A DNA stretch of 64,000 nt, from positions 34,190,385 to 34,254,384 of the forward strand of contig NC_056759.1 in assembly GCF_018687715.1 (NCBI RefSeq), in the 5' to 3' direction. The stretch is from Carya illinoinensis (taxonomy: Eukaryota > Streptophyta > Magnoliopsida > Fagales > Juglandaceae). Position 1 is the stretch's first letter. Each line of letters opens with the position of its first letter. Shown piece after piece: positions 32,968 to 43,936 of the stretch. A program made the position numbers and the translations under genes. The notes beneath the pieces are model-generated. The model ran no database searches. It was not told where the DNA came from and worked only from the letters and a program-made list of their open reading frames with translations.

Positions 32968-33202
32968 TATTGACAGGATTCTAAATTGCACAAAATTAGC
33001 AAAGATAATCAACACCATGATCTTAGGAATTAGTCACTGATTTGTAAATATCAACTCTTTCCATGTATTTATTTGTTTCCATAATTAGTTTTGTTTCCAT
33101 ACTTAGCTTAGCTCCATGTATCTATCTAATCGACAATCCTTTCATTGTAAAAGTATGAAGCTTTGATAATAAAAAGTGTCTCTGTTTTCTACATTTTCTA
33201 CA
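32968..33202 (+). repeat. 3' LTR of copia element 1
   Basis: 235 bp, directly after the polypurine tract GAGGGGGAG. It is followed by the TTTGG target duplicate and the continuation of the unit B tail. Confidence 0.92.
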
Positions 33203-33772
33203 TTTGGAGAGGTCATCGACAATCTCCTGATCCTCCCTCCTCTCTTGTATTGTTGGATAATGGAGCATACAAAAATAAGTACTAAAAAGAAAAGCATGAA
33301 ACTCTAGGGAACACAAAAATTTGTAGCTGCAAGACATAGTGGTGCCTGGAGGGAATATCAAAGACCTCCCCATATACATTTTTAGACAAACTAGTGTAGA
33401 AAAGAGGCGTCTGAAGTAACAAGCATTAAAAGATCTTGTCCATAGCCCAAGTCAAAGTAAGAAAAACAAATACAACCGCCATGCCATATCTACATGATGA
33501 TATTCTAACAAAATTTGGATCACCATTGTCAGAAATAACATTTCTTTATCAACGAGTACCAAAATCAACTCAAACCCTGAATCCCTTGGTTTTCCTCATT
33601 CCTCTAGCCCTTGGGCTTGAGGGTCAATGGACTCTTGTTCTGAACTGATTTGAATGGTGTACACGTACTGCAGTTTGATACATGAACTAATAATAAAATC
33701 AATGATCAATGTAAAACTTGTATTCAAAAGCTAAGTAGCGTAATGCAACTTTAGATGTGCAACTGCAAGCTT
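33203..33772. other. Unit B right tail, non-coding
   Basis: Homologous to 41520-41828 plus 43937-44197 (unit C) and 61080-61563 (unit D), with GGTCAATGGACTCTTGTTCT near 33621. Short conserved minus-strand peptides (for example PTIQERREDQEIVDDLSK) appear in this tail but are broken by stops; I could not assign a gene. Confidence 0.65.
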
Positions 33773-34006
33773 TATCAGGACATAATGGACATAATTGTAA
33801 TTTCATCTTTATTTTTTACTTCTGTAATGTGGTTGCCATATAGAATTTTTATTCCTTTAATATTTAGCTTGTATAAATAGGCTACTATACATGGACTTTA
33901 TTCATTCAATACATTTTACACGTTTTTCTCTCCAGAAGCCTCTTTTTCTTTTCATCTTCTTGCTCTGCTAGGGTTTCTGTTCTCTAAGTATATTCTACAC
34001 TTTACA
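33773..34006 (+). repeat. 5' LTR of copia element 2
   Basis: 234 bp against 225 bp in the 3' copy; the difference is an extra GGACATAAT-type repeat near its start. It contains a TATA-like TGTATAAATAGGC about 110 bp from the start. Confidence 0.9.
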
Positions 34007-34047
34007 TGGTATCAGAAGTTTTATCTTCTTAAATCATTTTTTTTCCA

Positions 34048-34976
34048 TGGCTCTTGCTGCTAAATCTGTTTCTGAGGATACAACTTCTCATTTCCTTCAT
34101 CCGAGCGACAGTCCTGGTGTCCTTTTGGTCACTTAGCGTCTTCTCAGAGAAAATTATCACGCATGGTCTCAATCGATGACCATGGCTCTTTCTGTGAAGA
34201 ATAAACTCGGATTTATTGATGGCTCTGTCCCTAAGCCTTCCGATTCGGCAGATTCTCATTTCAATATGTGGCTCCAGTGCAATAATATGGTGATATCTTG
34301 GCTTTTAAACTCTGTTTCTACTAAAATTTCTTCTAGTATCTTGTATATTGCGACTGCCTATGAGATTTGGTTAGATCTTAAGGAACTATTTTCTCATAAA
34401 AATGGACCTCGCATTTTTCATTTACAGAAATCAATTTCCTCTCTTACTCAGGGTTATCTTTTGGTGAGTAACTATTTTACTTGTCTTAAGGGCCTTTGGG
34501 ATGAACTTTCTAATTACGAGCATATTCCTGCTTGTTCTTGTGGTGCTATACAAACGTCGAACTCTTATGTTCAACAGGAACGTATTTTACAGTTTTTGGT
34601 TGGATTGAATGAGTCTTTTGCACCTGCTCATGCACAAATTTTACTAATGGAGCCTCTGCCTCCTCTAAATAAAGTGTTTTCTCTTGTTTTACAAGAGGAA
34701 TAGCAACTAGAGATTTCCTCTGTCTGTTTGCCTTATGTTGATTCTCATGTATTTTCTTCTCATGTTGATCACACCAGATCTGTTAAATTCTTTCAAAGAA
34801 AGGATAGACCAGTATGTAAACATTATGGAATTACTGACCATGTGACTGAAAAGTGTTTCAAGTTGCATGGATGGGATCTTGACTACAAGCCAAAACCGAG
34901 GCAACAGTCCATGGCTAATATTACTGTCTTTAGTGATAGTAAACCCTTGGTTGTTTCTCCTATTTTCATTGACTGA
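34048..34976 (+). pseudogene. Copia 2 gag, broken
   Basis: The leader contains ATGGCTCTTGCTGCTAAATC at 34048, then the capsid (UBN2-type) in frame 34176-34703: WSQSMTMALSVKNKLGFIDG, WLDLKELFSHKNGPRIFHLQ, GLWDELSNYEHIPAC. TAG at 34134-34136 and 34701-34703 interrupt it. The zinc knuckle follows as CKHYGITDHVTEKC, where the second Cys of the usual CX2C is Tyr. Confidence 0.85.
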
Positions 34977-35059
34977 GGCTCCATATCAGCAACTTTTGTC
35001 CATGCTACCTTCTCCTAAGTCTGTCGATCCAGCTACTTCTGCTGTCAATACAGTTGTTT

Positions 35060-36560
35060 CAAATAGTTGTCCTGGTATTTTTTTATTTCTGATAATACTC
35101 ATTCTGTTTTTTCTACTACTCAGTATATTCCTTTTGATTCTCATTCGTGGATCTTAGATACTAGGGCCACTGATCATATGGTTCCCTCTATTGATTGTTT
35201 CACTTATCCTGCTCGCTCTATTAATGCTTCTGTGAAGCTTCCTAATGGTCAATATGTAGTTGTTACACATATTGGCTCTATTTCTATCTCTGAGCATCTT
35301 ATTCTACATGATGATCTATGTGTTCCAACTTTTCATTTCCAATTGATTTCTATTAACAAGTTAACCCAATCACTAACTTGTTCCTTCTTATTTTTCTCTG
35401 ACATTTGTCTCATACAGGATCTGATTCGTTGGAGGCTGATTGGAGTGGGTAGATTGCATGGAGGTCTTTACATACTGCAATAGTTAGACCTTTCTAATTC
35501 TGTTTCTACTTCACATATTGCTTGTTTACCTGAAACATTTTATACATTTGTTTGTTCAAATACCTTCAAATGCTCAAATTATGAGCTTTGACATAATAGA
35601 CTTGGTCATCCTTCTCATTCTAGGATATTATTTGTGAATAATTTTGTTTCTAAATTGACTGATCCATGCCATCCTTGCATGATATGTCCTTTAGCTAAAC
35701 AAAAAAGATTACCATTTCCTAACAATGCTCATTTGTCTGTTGCTCCATTTGACCTAGTTCACTGTGATGTTTGGGGTCCATATTCAGTACCTACCGTTGA
35801 AGGTTACAAATATATTTTGACTATTGTTGATGATTCAACTCATGCTACATGGCTTTATCATTTTAAACATAAATATGAAGTGTCACATATCTTTACAGTT
35901 TTTTACAAAATGATTAAAACACAATTTTCTTCAAAAATATAATCAATTCGTATTGATCATGGCACTGAATTTTCTTTTGATTCTGTTTTGCATTCTAAAG
36001 GCATATTGCATCAATATAGTTGTGTTGAAATCCCTCAACAGAATTCTGTTATGGAGAGAAAGCATCAGCATATCCTTAATGTGGCTAGAACGATGATGAT
36101 TCAGTCTCATCTGCCTATTAATTTTTGGGGTGATGCTGTTTTAACAGCAACTTATCTCATTAATAGGCTTCCTACTCCTCTTTTAAACTAAAAATCTCCT
36201 TTTGAGCTTTTGTTTAACAATGTATGATCATCTTAGAACTTTTGGTTGCCTTTATTTTGCTTCAACATTACAAAGATCTCGAACTAAGTTTGATCCTAAA
36301 GCTAGAACTTCTATTTTTCTTGGCTATCCTTTTGGAATCAAAGGCTACAAACTTATTGATTTAAAAACTAATCAAACTTTTATATCAATAAATGTTATTT
36401 TTCATGAACATATTTTTCCTTTTATATCTTCACATAAATATGAATTTTCTTCCATGTTCCCTGTTGATTATTCAACTTTAGATTCTTTAACTGTACCTTC
36501 AACTTTAGATTCTCCACTCCACTTCATCTTCTCCTCAAATTGATCCAATTGTTCAAACCC
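35060..36560 (+). pseudogene. Copia 2 protease and integrase, broken
   Basis: Protease: SWILDTRATDHMVPS, where the family has DSGA(T/S).HM, so the catalytic-loop Gly is Arg. GAG-pre-integrase: LGHPSHSRILF, with the CX2C pair in CHPCMICPLAKQKR. Integrase core: LVHCDVWGPY (Asp), RIDHGTEFSF (Asp, with the usual Asn changed to His), QQNSVMERKHQHILN (Glu). Stops lie at 35940-35942 and 36189-36191, and there is a frameshift near 36200. Confidence 0.87.
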
Positions 36561-36819
36561 CTCCCATTTCAGTTTCTGATCCTATACCTTCTGATCTTCC
36601 TAGACAATCCTCTAGAGTCGGAAAGGTACCTAATTACTTGCAAAATTTTCACTGTAATTCCTCTTCTACACACTCCATATCAGATCCTTCAACACTTTTC
36701 CCTTCATCAGGTTCTTCTTGTCCTTCAGTTTTTTCTTCTAAATATGATATTCTCAATTTTTTATCTTATGCTAATCTTTCTTCTTCCCATAAATCGTTTG
36801 TCATGTCCATTTCTGCCGA

Positions 36820-38355
36820 TACTGAACTGAGTTCTATCATCAAGCTGTTAAGCACTCTCATTAGAGAGATGCCATGTCAGTTGAGATTGCAACCTTGGAA
36901 CTTAATAATACTTGGATTGTTACTTCTTTACCTCCCGGTAAGAAGCCTATTGGTTGCAAATGAGTTTTTAAGATTAAATACCGTGCTGATGGATCCATTG
37001 AGAGATATAAGGCAAGGCAGGTTGCCAAGAGTTATACTCAAGCTGAAGGATTGGATTATTCTGAAACTTTTTCTCCTGTCGCTAAAATGGCAAATGTTAG
37101 ATCTCTTTTGGTCATAGCTGCTGTGAAAGGTTGGCATCTTACACAACTTGATGTTAATAATGCTTTTTTGTATAGGGATTTATTTGAAGAACTATACATG
37201 TTTTACCTCCTGGTTTTCATATTAAAGGGGGGTTTCAAGTTTGCAAGTTAAACAAATCCCTCTATGGTTTGAAACAGGCCTCACGACAGTGGTTCTCCAA
37301 GTTTTCCAACTCTATCCTCAGCTTGGGTTTTCAACAATCCAAGGCTGATTATTCTCTCTTTACTAAAACTGAGGGTTCATCCTTTATTGCCCTTCTTGTC
37401 TATATTGATGACATTCTCATAGCTATTAATGATATGCAAGCTGTTGAGTCTTAAAAGTCCTTGCTTAATGAGAAGTTTAAGCTTAAGGACCTTGGCAAAC
37501 TCAAATATTTTCTTGGTTTGGAAGTGGCAAGTGCTCCTGCTGGTATTTCATTATGTCAGAGAAAATATTCACTGGAAATTCTTCAAGATGTTGGTCTTCT
37601 TGCTTCTAAACCTCTTACTTTTCCGATGGAACAGAACATTAAGTTGAGTAAGGATGTGGTAGACTTGTTGTCTAACCCTACAATTTATAGAAGGCTTGTA
37701 AGGCGCCTTCTTTACTTCACATTAACTCGGCCAAATTTATGTTATTCTATCAATAGACTTAGTCAATATATGGCTAAGCCTAGACAGCCTCATTTACAAG
37801 CTGCCTATAGAATTTTACAATATGTCAAAGGCACTACTGGACATGGACTTTTCTTTTCAGCCGATAATACATTGTCTCTTGAAGCCTTTGCTGATTCTGA
37901 TTGGGCTTCTTGTCTTGACAGTAGACGCTCTACAAGTGGTTATTATATTTTTCTTGGGAATTATTTGGTTTCATGGAAGACCAAGAAATAGACAATTGTT
38001 TCTAGATCTTCTGCCGAGGCTGAGTATCAATCAATGACCTCTACTACTTGTGATATCATTTGATTTCTGACCTTATTATCTGATTTTAGTGTTTCACATT
38101 CTCATAGTGCTCAAATTTTTTGTGATAGTCAGGCCGCCTTAGATATTGCTGCTAATCCAATTTTCCATGAAAGAATGAAGTATACTGAGCTAGACTGCCA
38201 TTTTATTCGGGAAAAAATACAAGCTGTGTTATCAAAACTTTTCATTTGCCTTCTGAGCATCAATTTGCTGATGTCTTAACCAAAACTCTTGGTTATCACC
38301 AATTTCATCATTTAGTTTCCAAGATGGGAATACATTCTATCTCTTCTCTATCTTG
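36820..38355 (+). pseudogene. Copia 2 reverse transcriptase and RNase H, broken
   Basis: RT: KKPIGCK then TGA at 36961, [40 protein letters not shown], a frameshift near 37200, [16 protein letters not shown] and [11 protein letters not shown] (catalytic pair), then a TAA at 37452. From 37461: [16 protein letters not shown] and the RNase H start [23 protein letters not shown] at 37989, then SSAEAEYQSM and the distal region to about 38350. Confidence 0.88.
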
Positions 38356-38362
38356 AAGGGGG

Positions 38363-38587
38363 TATCAAAACATAATTGTAATTTCATCTTTATTTTTTAC
38401 TTATGTAATGTGGTTGCCATATAGCATTTTTATTCCTTTAATATTCAGCTTGTATAAATAGGCTACTGTACATGGACTTTATTCATTCAATACATTTTAC
38501 ACGTTTTTCTCTCCAGAAGCCTCTTCTTCTTTTCATCTTCTTGCTCTGCTAGGATTTATGTTCTCTGAGTGTATTCTACACTTTACA
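38363..38587 (+). repeat. 3' LTR of copia element 2
   Basis: 225 bp, following the polypurine tract and ending CTTTACA before the AGCTT target duplicate. Confidence 0.9.
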
Positions 38588-39540
38588 AGCTTGGGTCCCG
38601 TTAAGAAAAAGTAATTCTTTTGTATTGTGAGACTGAGATCCATTACTTTACAAAGGGTATGTACGAGCCCGGTACAACTCATTACCGAAATAAATTAATA
38701 TCTTCTATTGATAATGTTATTTAAACGGAATAAAGTAGATTATAACATTTGACAAAAAAAAATTATTTTTTTGAATCTTTGATTTCTCCAATGGAATATG
38801 TAGATGATAGTTATTTTATTTTTTAAAAAAAAAAATTAGAGCAAAGGTTTGACCATAATTTCATTTATCCCTTGTTCCTACGAAGCTCAGCAACCGCCCG
38901 CTCTGGCCCAAGATGAGCCTACTTATCGATCCCTTGTTCTTGCATTATATGTTCTCTTTCTTTTGGTTATTTCTATTTAACGTGAATTTTTAATCCTTTC
39001 TAGGTTTAAACTTTGCACGTAAGGAATCCATTTCACTGACGATCGAAAATGGTCTCCAGGATTTCATATGTGCGTAAATCGAATTAAAATCCTTTCTGCT
39101 TGAACTTTATCCACTTCAGTACATGGAGATGTGCTCCAATGTTGTTGGGATTACAGTTTTCTTTCACACACTTTAAGGAATTTGTTTTAGAGTCGAGAAA
39201 TACTTCGCGTAGAGACAACGCAGGAATCATACAAAAAATGATTTTACTCGCTGATGTGTGAATCAAATATTTTTTTTGAAATTGAGTTTTTTTAATTAAC
39301 TTTTTGTTACGTTAAGACAAACCTCTAGGCACTATTATATCAAGAATAGGGAACGAAAAGAAAAGGATTTAAACGATCTGTGGTCTATGCCTGTTTCTTT
39401 GCAACAAAGTGGTTCTTAGGATGAACTAAAGTTTGAAACCTCGAATTTACATTAATTCCTGTCCTCAAGTTAATCAATTTCCTGCTATTCAAGGCAGCTG
39501 AAGACAACTACCATCGTGAAAAAAAAAAAAAAAAAGTAGG
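38588..39540. other. Unit C left segment, non-coding
   Basis: Homologous to 12955-14186 and the matching parts of units B and D. No recognisable gene. Confidence 0.6.
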
Positions 39541-39562
39541 GGAGAGAGAGAGAGAGAGAGAG
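39541..39562. repeat. (GA)n microsatellite, unit C
   Basis: About 11 dinucleotides, the shortest of the four paralogous tracts. Confidence 0.9.
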
Positions 39563-39733
39563 TAATAAATCTTAGGAATGACTAGTGCTATGACATATCC
39601 GGAATCAAGAAAAACATGGCATAGGAAATTGAACATATCTGAAGTCCAGAAAACCCATTATATTTCTTAGAACACAAACCAAAGCAAAATATCCCAACTT
39701 TAGGATACTATAAAGTTTCACAGACCAATAATT

Positions 39734-39739
39734 TTTATT
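39734..39739 (-). terminator. AATAAA poly(A) signal of PMEI copy C
   Basis: Minus-strand AATAAA about 86 bp after the stop codon, conserved in all four copies. Confidence 0.6.
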
Positions 39740-39824
39740 GGGCAAAGCTTAGCTAGTTTAATGAGATAATGATCAGTCTCTCAAAAGAGATTGATATTAT
39801 ATAATAATGAGAGCAGCTAAAAGA

Positions 39825-40349
39825 TTAGTGCCCCGCCAGTTTATTGGTAAGCGCCAAGACAATGCTGCAGAGCTGGCTGAATGTCGTACTCAAGCTAAGT
39901 ATGGGAGAGGCTTTGCCCATTTCCTTCAAACCATCCTCACATGAACCAGAATTGGTCATTGCAGCAGACACCCATGTTAATACATCACTATACTTTTTAG
40001 ACTTCAAGGACGTGAGGGATTCCTGGAGTCGCCCACTTATATCTTGATAGTTCGCATTGCAATCTTTAAAGGCAGGGGATGTATCTTTCTGTTTGGAGAG
40101 CTGGCCCTGAATTTGCTTAGCCTGGGATGATGTATGCTGCAGTGCAACTTTGGCTAGCACGCCAATATCAGTAGCCCCACGGCTCTCCGGGTCAGATTGA
40201 AGGGTTTTTTTGCACAGATCCTTGTACAAAGTACCATCACAAGCTGAGGTTATAAGATCAGCTTTTTGCGCTTCTGCAACATTTCTGAATTGATCAATTG
40301 CGCAGAGAGTGAAAAGAACACAGAAGAAGAACTTCAAACTCGGCTTCAT
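39825..40349 (-). CDS. PMEI-family inhibitor (putative invertase/pectin methylesterase inhibitor), copy C
   Basis: 174 residues, single exon, ATG at 40349 followed by the signal peptide MKPSLKFFFCVLFTLCAIDQ. Cysteines C37, C46, C97 and C137 of the PMEI fold and the extra C161 are all kept, and the frame is intact. It differs from copy B at about 12 positions (for example K90T, A92P, E106G, D135G). From copy D it differs at one position only (Ser74 here, Leu in D). Promoter features are at 40426-40460. Either target enzyme class is possible; the resemblance to Pla a 1-like invertase inhibitors is stronger than to classical PMEs inhibitors. Confidence 0.92.
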   Translation of the reverse strand: MKPSLKFFFCVLFTLCAIDQFRNVAEAQKADLITSACDGTLYKDLCKKTLQSDPESRGATDIGVLAKVALQHTSSQAKQIQGQLSKQKDTSPAFKDCNANYQDISGRLQESLTSLKSKKYSDVLTWVSAAMTNSGSCEDGLKEMGKASPILSLSTTFSQLCSIVLALTNKLAGH

Positions 40350-40425
40350 GTTTTCAAGATGAAAGATTAATGGAGAAAATGAAGAAAACAATTGGAATGC
40401 TATCAACTTGTTTATCTTATTTTCA

Positions 40426-40460
40426 TTTCACAACTATTGTGAAGCATGTCTATATATATA
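40426..40460 (-). promoter_or_regulatory. TATA box and palindrome of PMEI copy C
   Basis: TATATATATA at 40451-40460. The palindrome at 40426-40444 reads TTTCACAACTATTGTGAAG, with one terminal base changed compared with the other copies. Confidence 0.6.
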
Positions 40461-41377
40461 GAGAGAGTGAGAGGGGTACGCAGACAGATATGCCCAAGAA
40501 AGGCGTATGCTCTCTGTCTGTTTTAAGAGGTCTCTTCGGGGGATTTGTTTGGACAGAAATGCATGAGCGGTTTCATTTTTAATTAGGAGCTTATTCCGTT
40601 TGATCTGTGCATTAAGATAGGGGAGATTTGTTTCCTGATTTGTTTATTTACGATATATAGGGGATTTGTTTTTTTTGGATTTTTGCTTTTTAAACGTCAG
40701 TTATTGCTTTTAATTGATAGGGGATTTTGCTGCATTCACGTATTATTTATATATCTTGAAAACTTTGAATACAATGGCATAGATTAAAATAAATAAATTA
40801 ATATGTAAATGTGCTTTTAATTGGTGTATGGCCAAAAAAATAAAAAATAAAAAATAAATAATAAATAAATAATACATATAAGAAAAAGAAAAAAGAAAAA
40901 AAAGAAGCCAAAACATTAATAAATACATTTTTATGCTAACTCATATGCAAGCTTCCACATGCATCGATATTGAGTGCCCTTACAAATTGAATTTCTCAAT
41001 AAATAAATAAATAAACTATTTGAATTACAAAATGATAAATACTATCTATTGTTAGAAGGTTGAATTTGAAAGTAGTTATTGTTATTTAAAGAAACTCACC
41101 TGTTAAAAAATTAACCTAAAAATTCAAAACGAATTTATTTAACCCATTGATACCCATGTTTTTCTAGAGACTAACTCACATTGGTTTTTTCAACAAGCTA
41201 CTATCTAGAGGTTGATTTTCTTAGATGTTGAAGTTCCCTTTTTTTTTTTTTTTTTTTTGTTGGGGGGGGGGGAACTAGATTCATAAGATTATAAAGTACA
41301 AGAGCAAGGGGTGAGAAATCTCAACAAGCATTATAATACAAAAAATAAAAATAAATCGGGAAATGGAATTGTTATAA

Positions 41378-41405
41378 GGGGGGGGGGGGGGGGGGGGGGG
41401 GGGGG
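41378..41405. repeat. Poly(G) tract, about 28 bp
   Basis: An uninterrupted G run at the position equivalent to 29030-29056 in unit B. A shorter run of about 10 G lies at about 41263. Confidence 0.9.
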
Positions 41406-41828
41406 TGGGGGGATGGAATATAATAACTCCAGTCGTATAATTCTTTGGCTCTTCGTTGAAAAAGAGTCGGCTGCATGAAACCATTAGAGACCATCAGCAC
41501 TAAGATCTGCACTACAGCTTTCGATATTTGGAGAGGTCATTGACAATCTCCTGATCCTCCCTCCTCTCTTGTATTGTTGGATAATGGAGCATACAAAAAT
41601 AACTTACTAAAAAGAAAAGCATGCAATTCTTGAGAACACAAAAATCTGTTGCTGCGAGACATGGGGGTGCGTGGAGGGAATATCAAAGATCCCCCCAGAT
41701 ACATTTTTAGACAAACTAGTGTAGAAAAGAGACGTCTAAAGTAACAAGCATTAAAAGATCATGTCCATAGCCCACGTCAAAGTAAGAAAAACAAATACAA
41801 CCGCCATGCCACATCTATATGACGACAG

Positions 41829-42172
41829 TGTTGCACCTCTAGCCTATCCAAAATCACACAAGACGATATTTAAGTGGTTCATTAAATTGCCTACGTCCAC
41901 TTGAGCTAAAATTCACTAAGTTTGTATGAGATTACAAACACTCAATAATTTCTCTCTCACATCCACTATCTCTCTATTTTGCCCACATCTCTTACATATC
42001 ATAACTCTCCTATTTATAGGAGAAGTTCCACTAAACATGTTGCTAACTATCAGCCGTAATTGATGGCTAATGGTGAGCTGAGTTGCTATAATTGAAAACT
42101 TCAATATAGGACGGCGCATGTGCATAGAAGCTGTTTAGTTACTGCATTCACACTTAGGTGGTGAATGCTACC
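41829..42172 (-). repeat. 3' LTR of the gag-only element
   Basis: 344 bp. It matches 43573-43936 with a small indel and substitutions, and a degraded inner end next to the gag stop. Confidence 0.85.
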
Positions 42173-43047
42173 TATTCCCTGAATCTTACAGGCACTGTCA
42201 TTACCCATAAGTACTGATATTGTCCCTTCAGTTTGGGACAATCTTTCTTCCAGTGTCTTTTGTTGCAACAAAAGGAACACTCTTCTCTGACGAGTTTTCT
42301 CCCAACTAATGAACCAAGTGATGTGGCCCAGGTTTTCGATTGAAAACCTTTCTTCTTTCCTGGATACCTTGCCTGTGGTCTCCCCCTTGCTATTAATGCT
42401 TCACTTGATGTATCTAATTGTACTTGCTTATCTTTTCCGTGGTACTCATTGCTAATTAAAGAACTAGATACATAGTCAAAACTGATATTTTTCTTCCCAT
42501 ACAGTAGTGTAGTAATTAAATGCTCATATGTATCAGGCAAGTAATTTAATAAAAATAAAGCCTTATTTTCATCTTGGATTTCAACATCCAAGTTTAATAA
42601 ATCAACAAGAATTTGATTGGAACAATTTAGATGTTCAAACATAGAAATATCTTCACGAAACTGAAATCTGAAGAGCTTTTTCTTCAAGTGCAAATGGCTC
42701 TCAATGCTCTTTTTCATGAACTTATCTTTCAATTTCTGCCAAAATTCCATTGCATTTGTCTCTCTCATGACAAAGTACTTCTGTTCTTTGGTAAGGCATA
42801 ACCGGATTGTACTACAAGCTTGGATATTAAGCTTCCTCCAATCATTTTCAATAATATCATCTGGTTTTTCTTCTAATGCAATATCCAACTCTTGTTGGAT
42901 CAAAACGCCCATAACTTTGCACTGCCACATGCCGAAATTGCTTGTTCTATCGAACTTCTTAACTTTGAACTTGGTATTTGAAATTGTGAACCGACGCCCA
43001 GAGCTACTGGCATTTCCAGAGCTCTTATCTCTTCCAGAACCTTTCAT
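42172..43047 (-). CDS. Copia-type Gag protein, intact ORF of the gag-only element
   Basis: 291 codons from the ATG at 43047 to a stop overlapping the LTR edge. A Ser/Gly-rich start (KGSGRDKSSGNASSSGRR) is followed by the capsid motifs KFKVKKFDRTSNFGMWQCKV, MEFWQKLKDKFMKKS, FREDISMFEHLN and NYLPDTYEHLITTLL, typical of UBN2/Retrotran_gag_2. A zinc knuckle CSFCCNKRHWKKDC (CX2CX4HX4C) sits near the C-terminus, with Asn-Lys-Arg in place of the usual Gly-x-x-Gly. Unlike every other retroelement ORF in the window it is unbroken, which suggests a recent insertion or use of the protein in trans. It would need pol supplied by another copia element. Confidence 0.88.
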   Translation of the reverse strand: MKGSGRDKSSGNASSSGRRFTISNTKFKVKKFDRTSNFGMWQCKVMGVLIQQELDIALEEKPDDIIENDWRKLNIQACSTIRLCLTKEQKYFVMRETNAMEFWQKLKDKFMKKSIESHLHLKKKLFRFQFREDISMFEHLNCSNQILVDLLNLDVEIQDENKALFLLNYLPDTYEHLITTLLYGKKNISFDYVSSSLISNEYHGKDKQVQLDTSSEALIARGRPQARYPGKKKGFQSKTWATSLGSLVGRKLVREECSFCCNKRHWKKDCPKLKGQYQYLWVMTVPVRFRE

Positions 43048-43572
43048 ATGGATTTAGAAAAATCTAAACAAAGAATTTCAAAATTTTAAACGTACGGATG
43101 AGTCCAGAATGATCCAAATAGTTGAAAAGCACTATTTGATCGTTGAAATCGAACTCCAAATGGCTTAGATCAAGCCCAACAAGGATATGAAAAAACGGAT
43201 GGTGCTGATCACCCGGCGCGTGAGATACACACACTAAGTAGGGCATCTGGTGGGCTCGTGGGAGCATGGTGTACATGTGCTGAGAGCCTCTAGGGCGCAT
43301 AGGGAGCGTGTCCTTCACGCGTCTTCAACCCTTGGGCGCGTAGGGCTGCGTGGGAGCGTGCTCATCAGTCGTCCTCAACTTCCAGCTGCGAGTGAGGCAC
43401 GTGGACTCACTCTCCTACTTCTCAGGGCGCTTGTGAGCTCCTCCGACCTCCTTTTTCGATTCCATTTGCGACAATGGATTTGTCTTGACGCTAGGAACAT
43501 CCTGGAGTTGTCAAAAGTTGATTCCGATCAACTTGATTTCTGGATAACGCAAACCAAAGCTTTGATACCAAT

Positions 43573-43936
43573 TGTTGCTCCTCTAACCTATCCAAGATCA
43601 CACAAGACAATATTTAAGTGGTTCAGTAAATTGCCTATGTCCACTGGAGCCAAAATTCACTGAATTTGTATGGGATTACAAACACTCAACAATTTCTCTC
43701 TCACTTCCACTATCTCTCTGTTTTTCCCACATCTCTTACATATCAAAACTCTCCTATTTATAGGAGAAGTTCCACTAAACATGTTGCTAACTATCAGCCG
43801 TAATTGGTGGCTAATGGTGAGCTGAGCTGCTATAGTTGAAAACTTCAACATAGGATGGTGGATGATACTATAGGATAGTGCATGTGCATAGCAGCTTTTT
43901 AGTTACTGCATTCACACTTATGTGGTTTGTCTAACA
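43573..43936 (-). repeat. 5' LTR of the gag-only element
   Basis: 364 bp, about 20 bp longer than the other LTR owing to an insertion (GGTGGATGATACTATAGGAT region). Confidence 0.88.

Larger units (their letters stand above)
29183..33202 (+). mobile_element. Ty1/copia retrotransposon 1 (4.0 kb, degenerate)
   Basis: Two 235-bp LTRs (29183-29417 and 32968-33202) begin TATTGA(T/C)AGG and end TTTTCTACA. A perfect 5-bp target duplication TTTGG (29178-29182, 33203-33207) splits the unit sequence GATATTTGGAGAGGTC. The primer-binding site TGGTATCAGCC at 29418 matches initiator Met-tRNA type; the polypurine tract GAGGGGGAG precedes the 3' LTR. The interior has integrase before RT, the copia order. The gag region is reduced to its zinc knuckle, and several frames are broken, so it is non-autonomous. 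Confidence 0.95.
33773..38587 (+). mobile_element. Ty1/copia retrotransposon 2 (4.8 kb, degenerate)
   Basis: LTRs are at 33773-34006 and 38363-38587, beginning TATCA and ending CTTTACA, with a perfect target duplication AGCTT (33768-33772, 38588-38592) exactly at the unit B/C boundary GCAAGCTTGGG. The primer-binding site TGGTATCAGAAG is at 34007; the polypurine tract TTGAAGGGGG precedes the 3' LTR. Gag, protease, integrase, RT and RNase H can all be recognised in copia order but are split by many stops and frameshifts. Confidence 0.95.
41829..43936 (-). mobile_element. Gag-only copia element (TR-GAG-like), minus strand, 2.1 kb
   Basis: LTRs are at 41829-42172 (3' LTR of the element) and 43573-43936 (5' LTR), with TG...CA ends. 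Target duplicates GACAG (41824-41828) and GACAA (43937-43941) differ by one base and interrupt unit C tail sequence that is continuous in units B and D. The minus-strand primer-binding site TGGTATCAAAGC lies at 43561-43572. The 1.4-kb interior holds a 0.5-kb leader and one intact gag ORF whose stop abuts the 3' LTR; there is no protease, integrase or RT. Small LTR elements with only a gag ORF are known in plants as TR-GAGs. Confidence 0.9.

Noticed and set aside
43250..43663. 137-codon plus-strand frame opposite the gag-only element leader
   Set aside because: Lies across the element's 5' leader and LTR in the wrong orientation. No domain, and leader sequences of such elements are non-coding.
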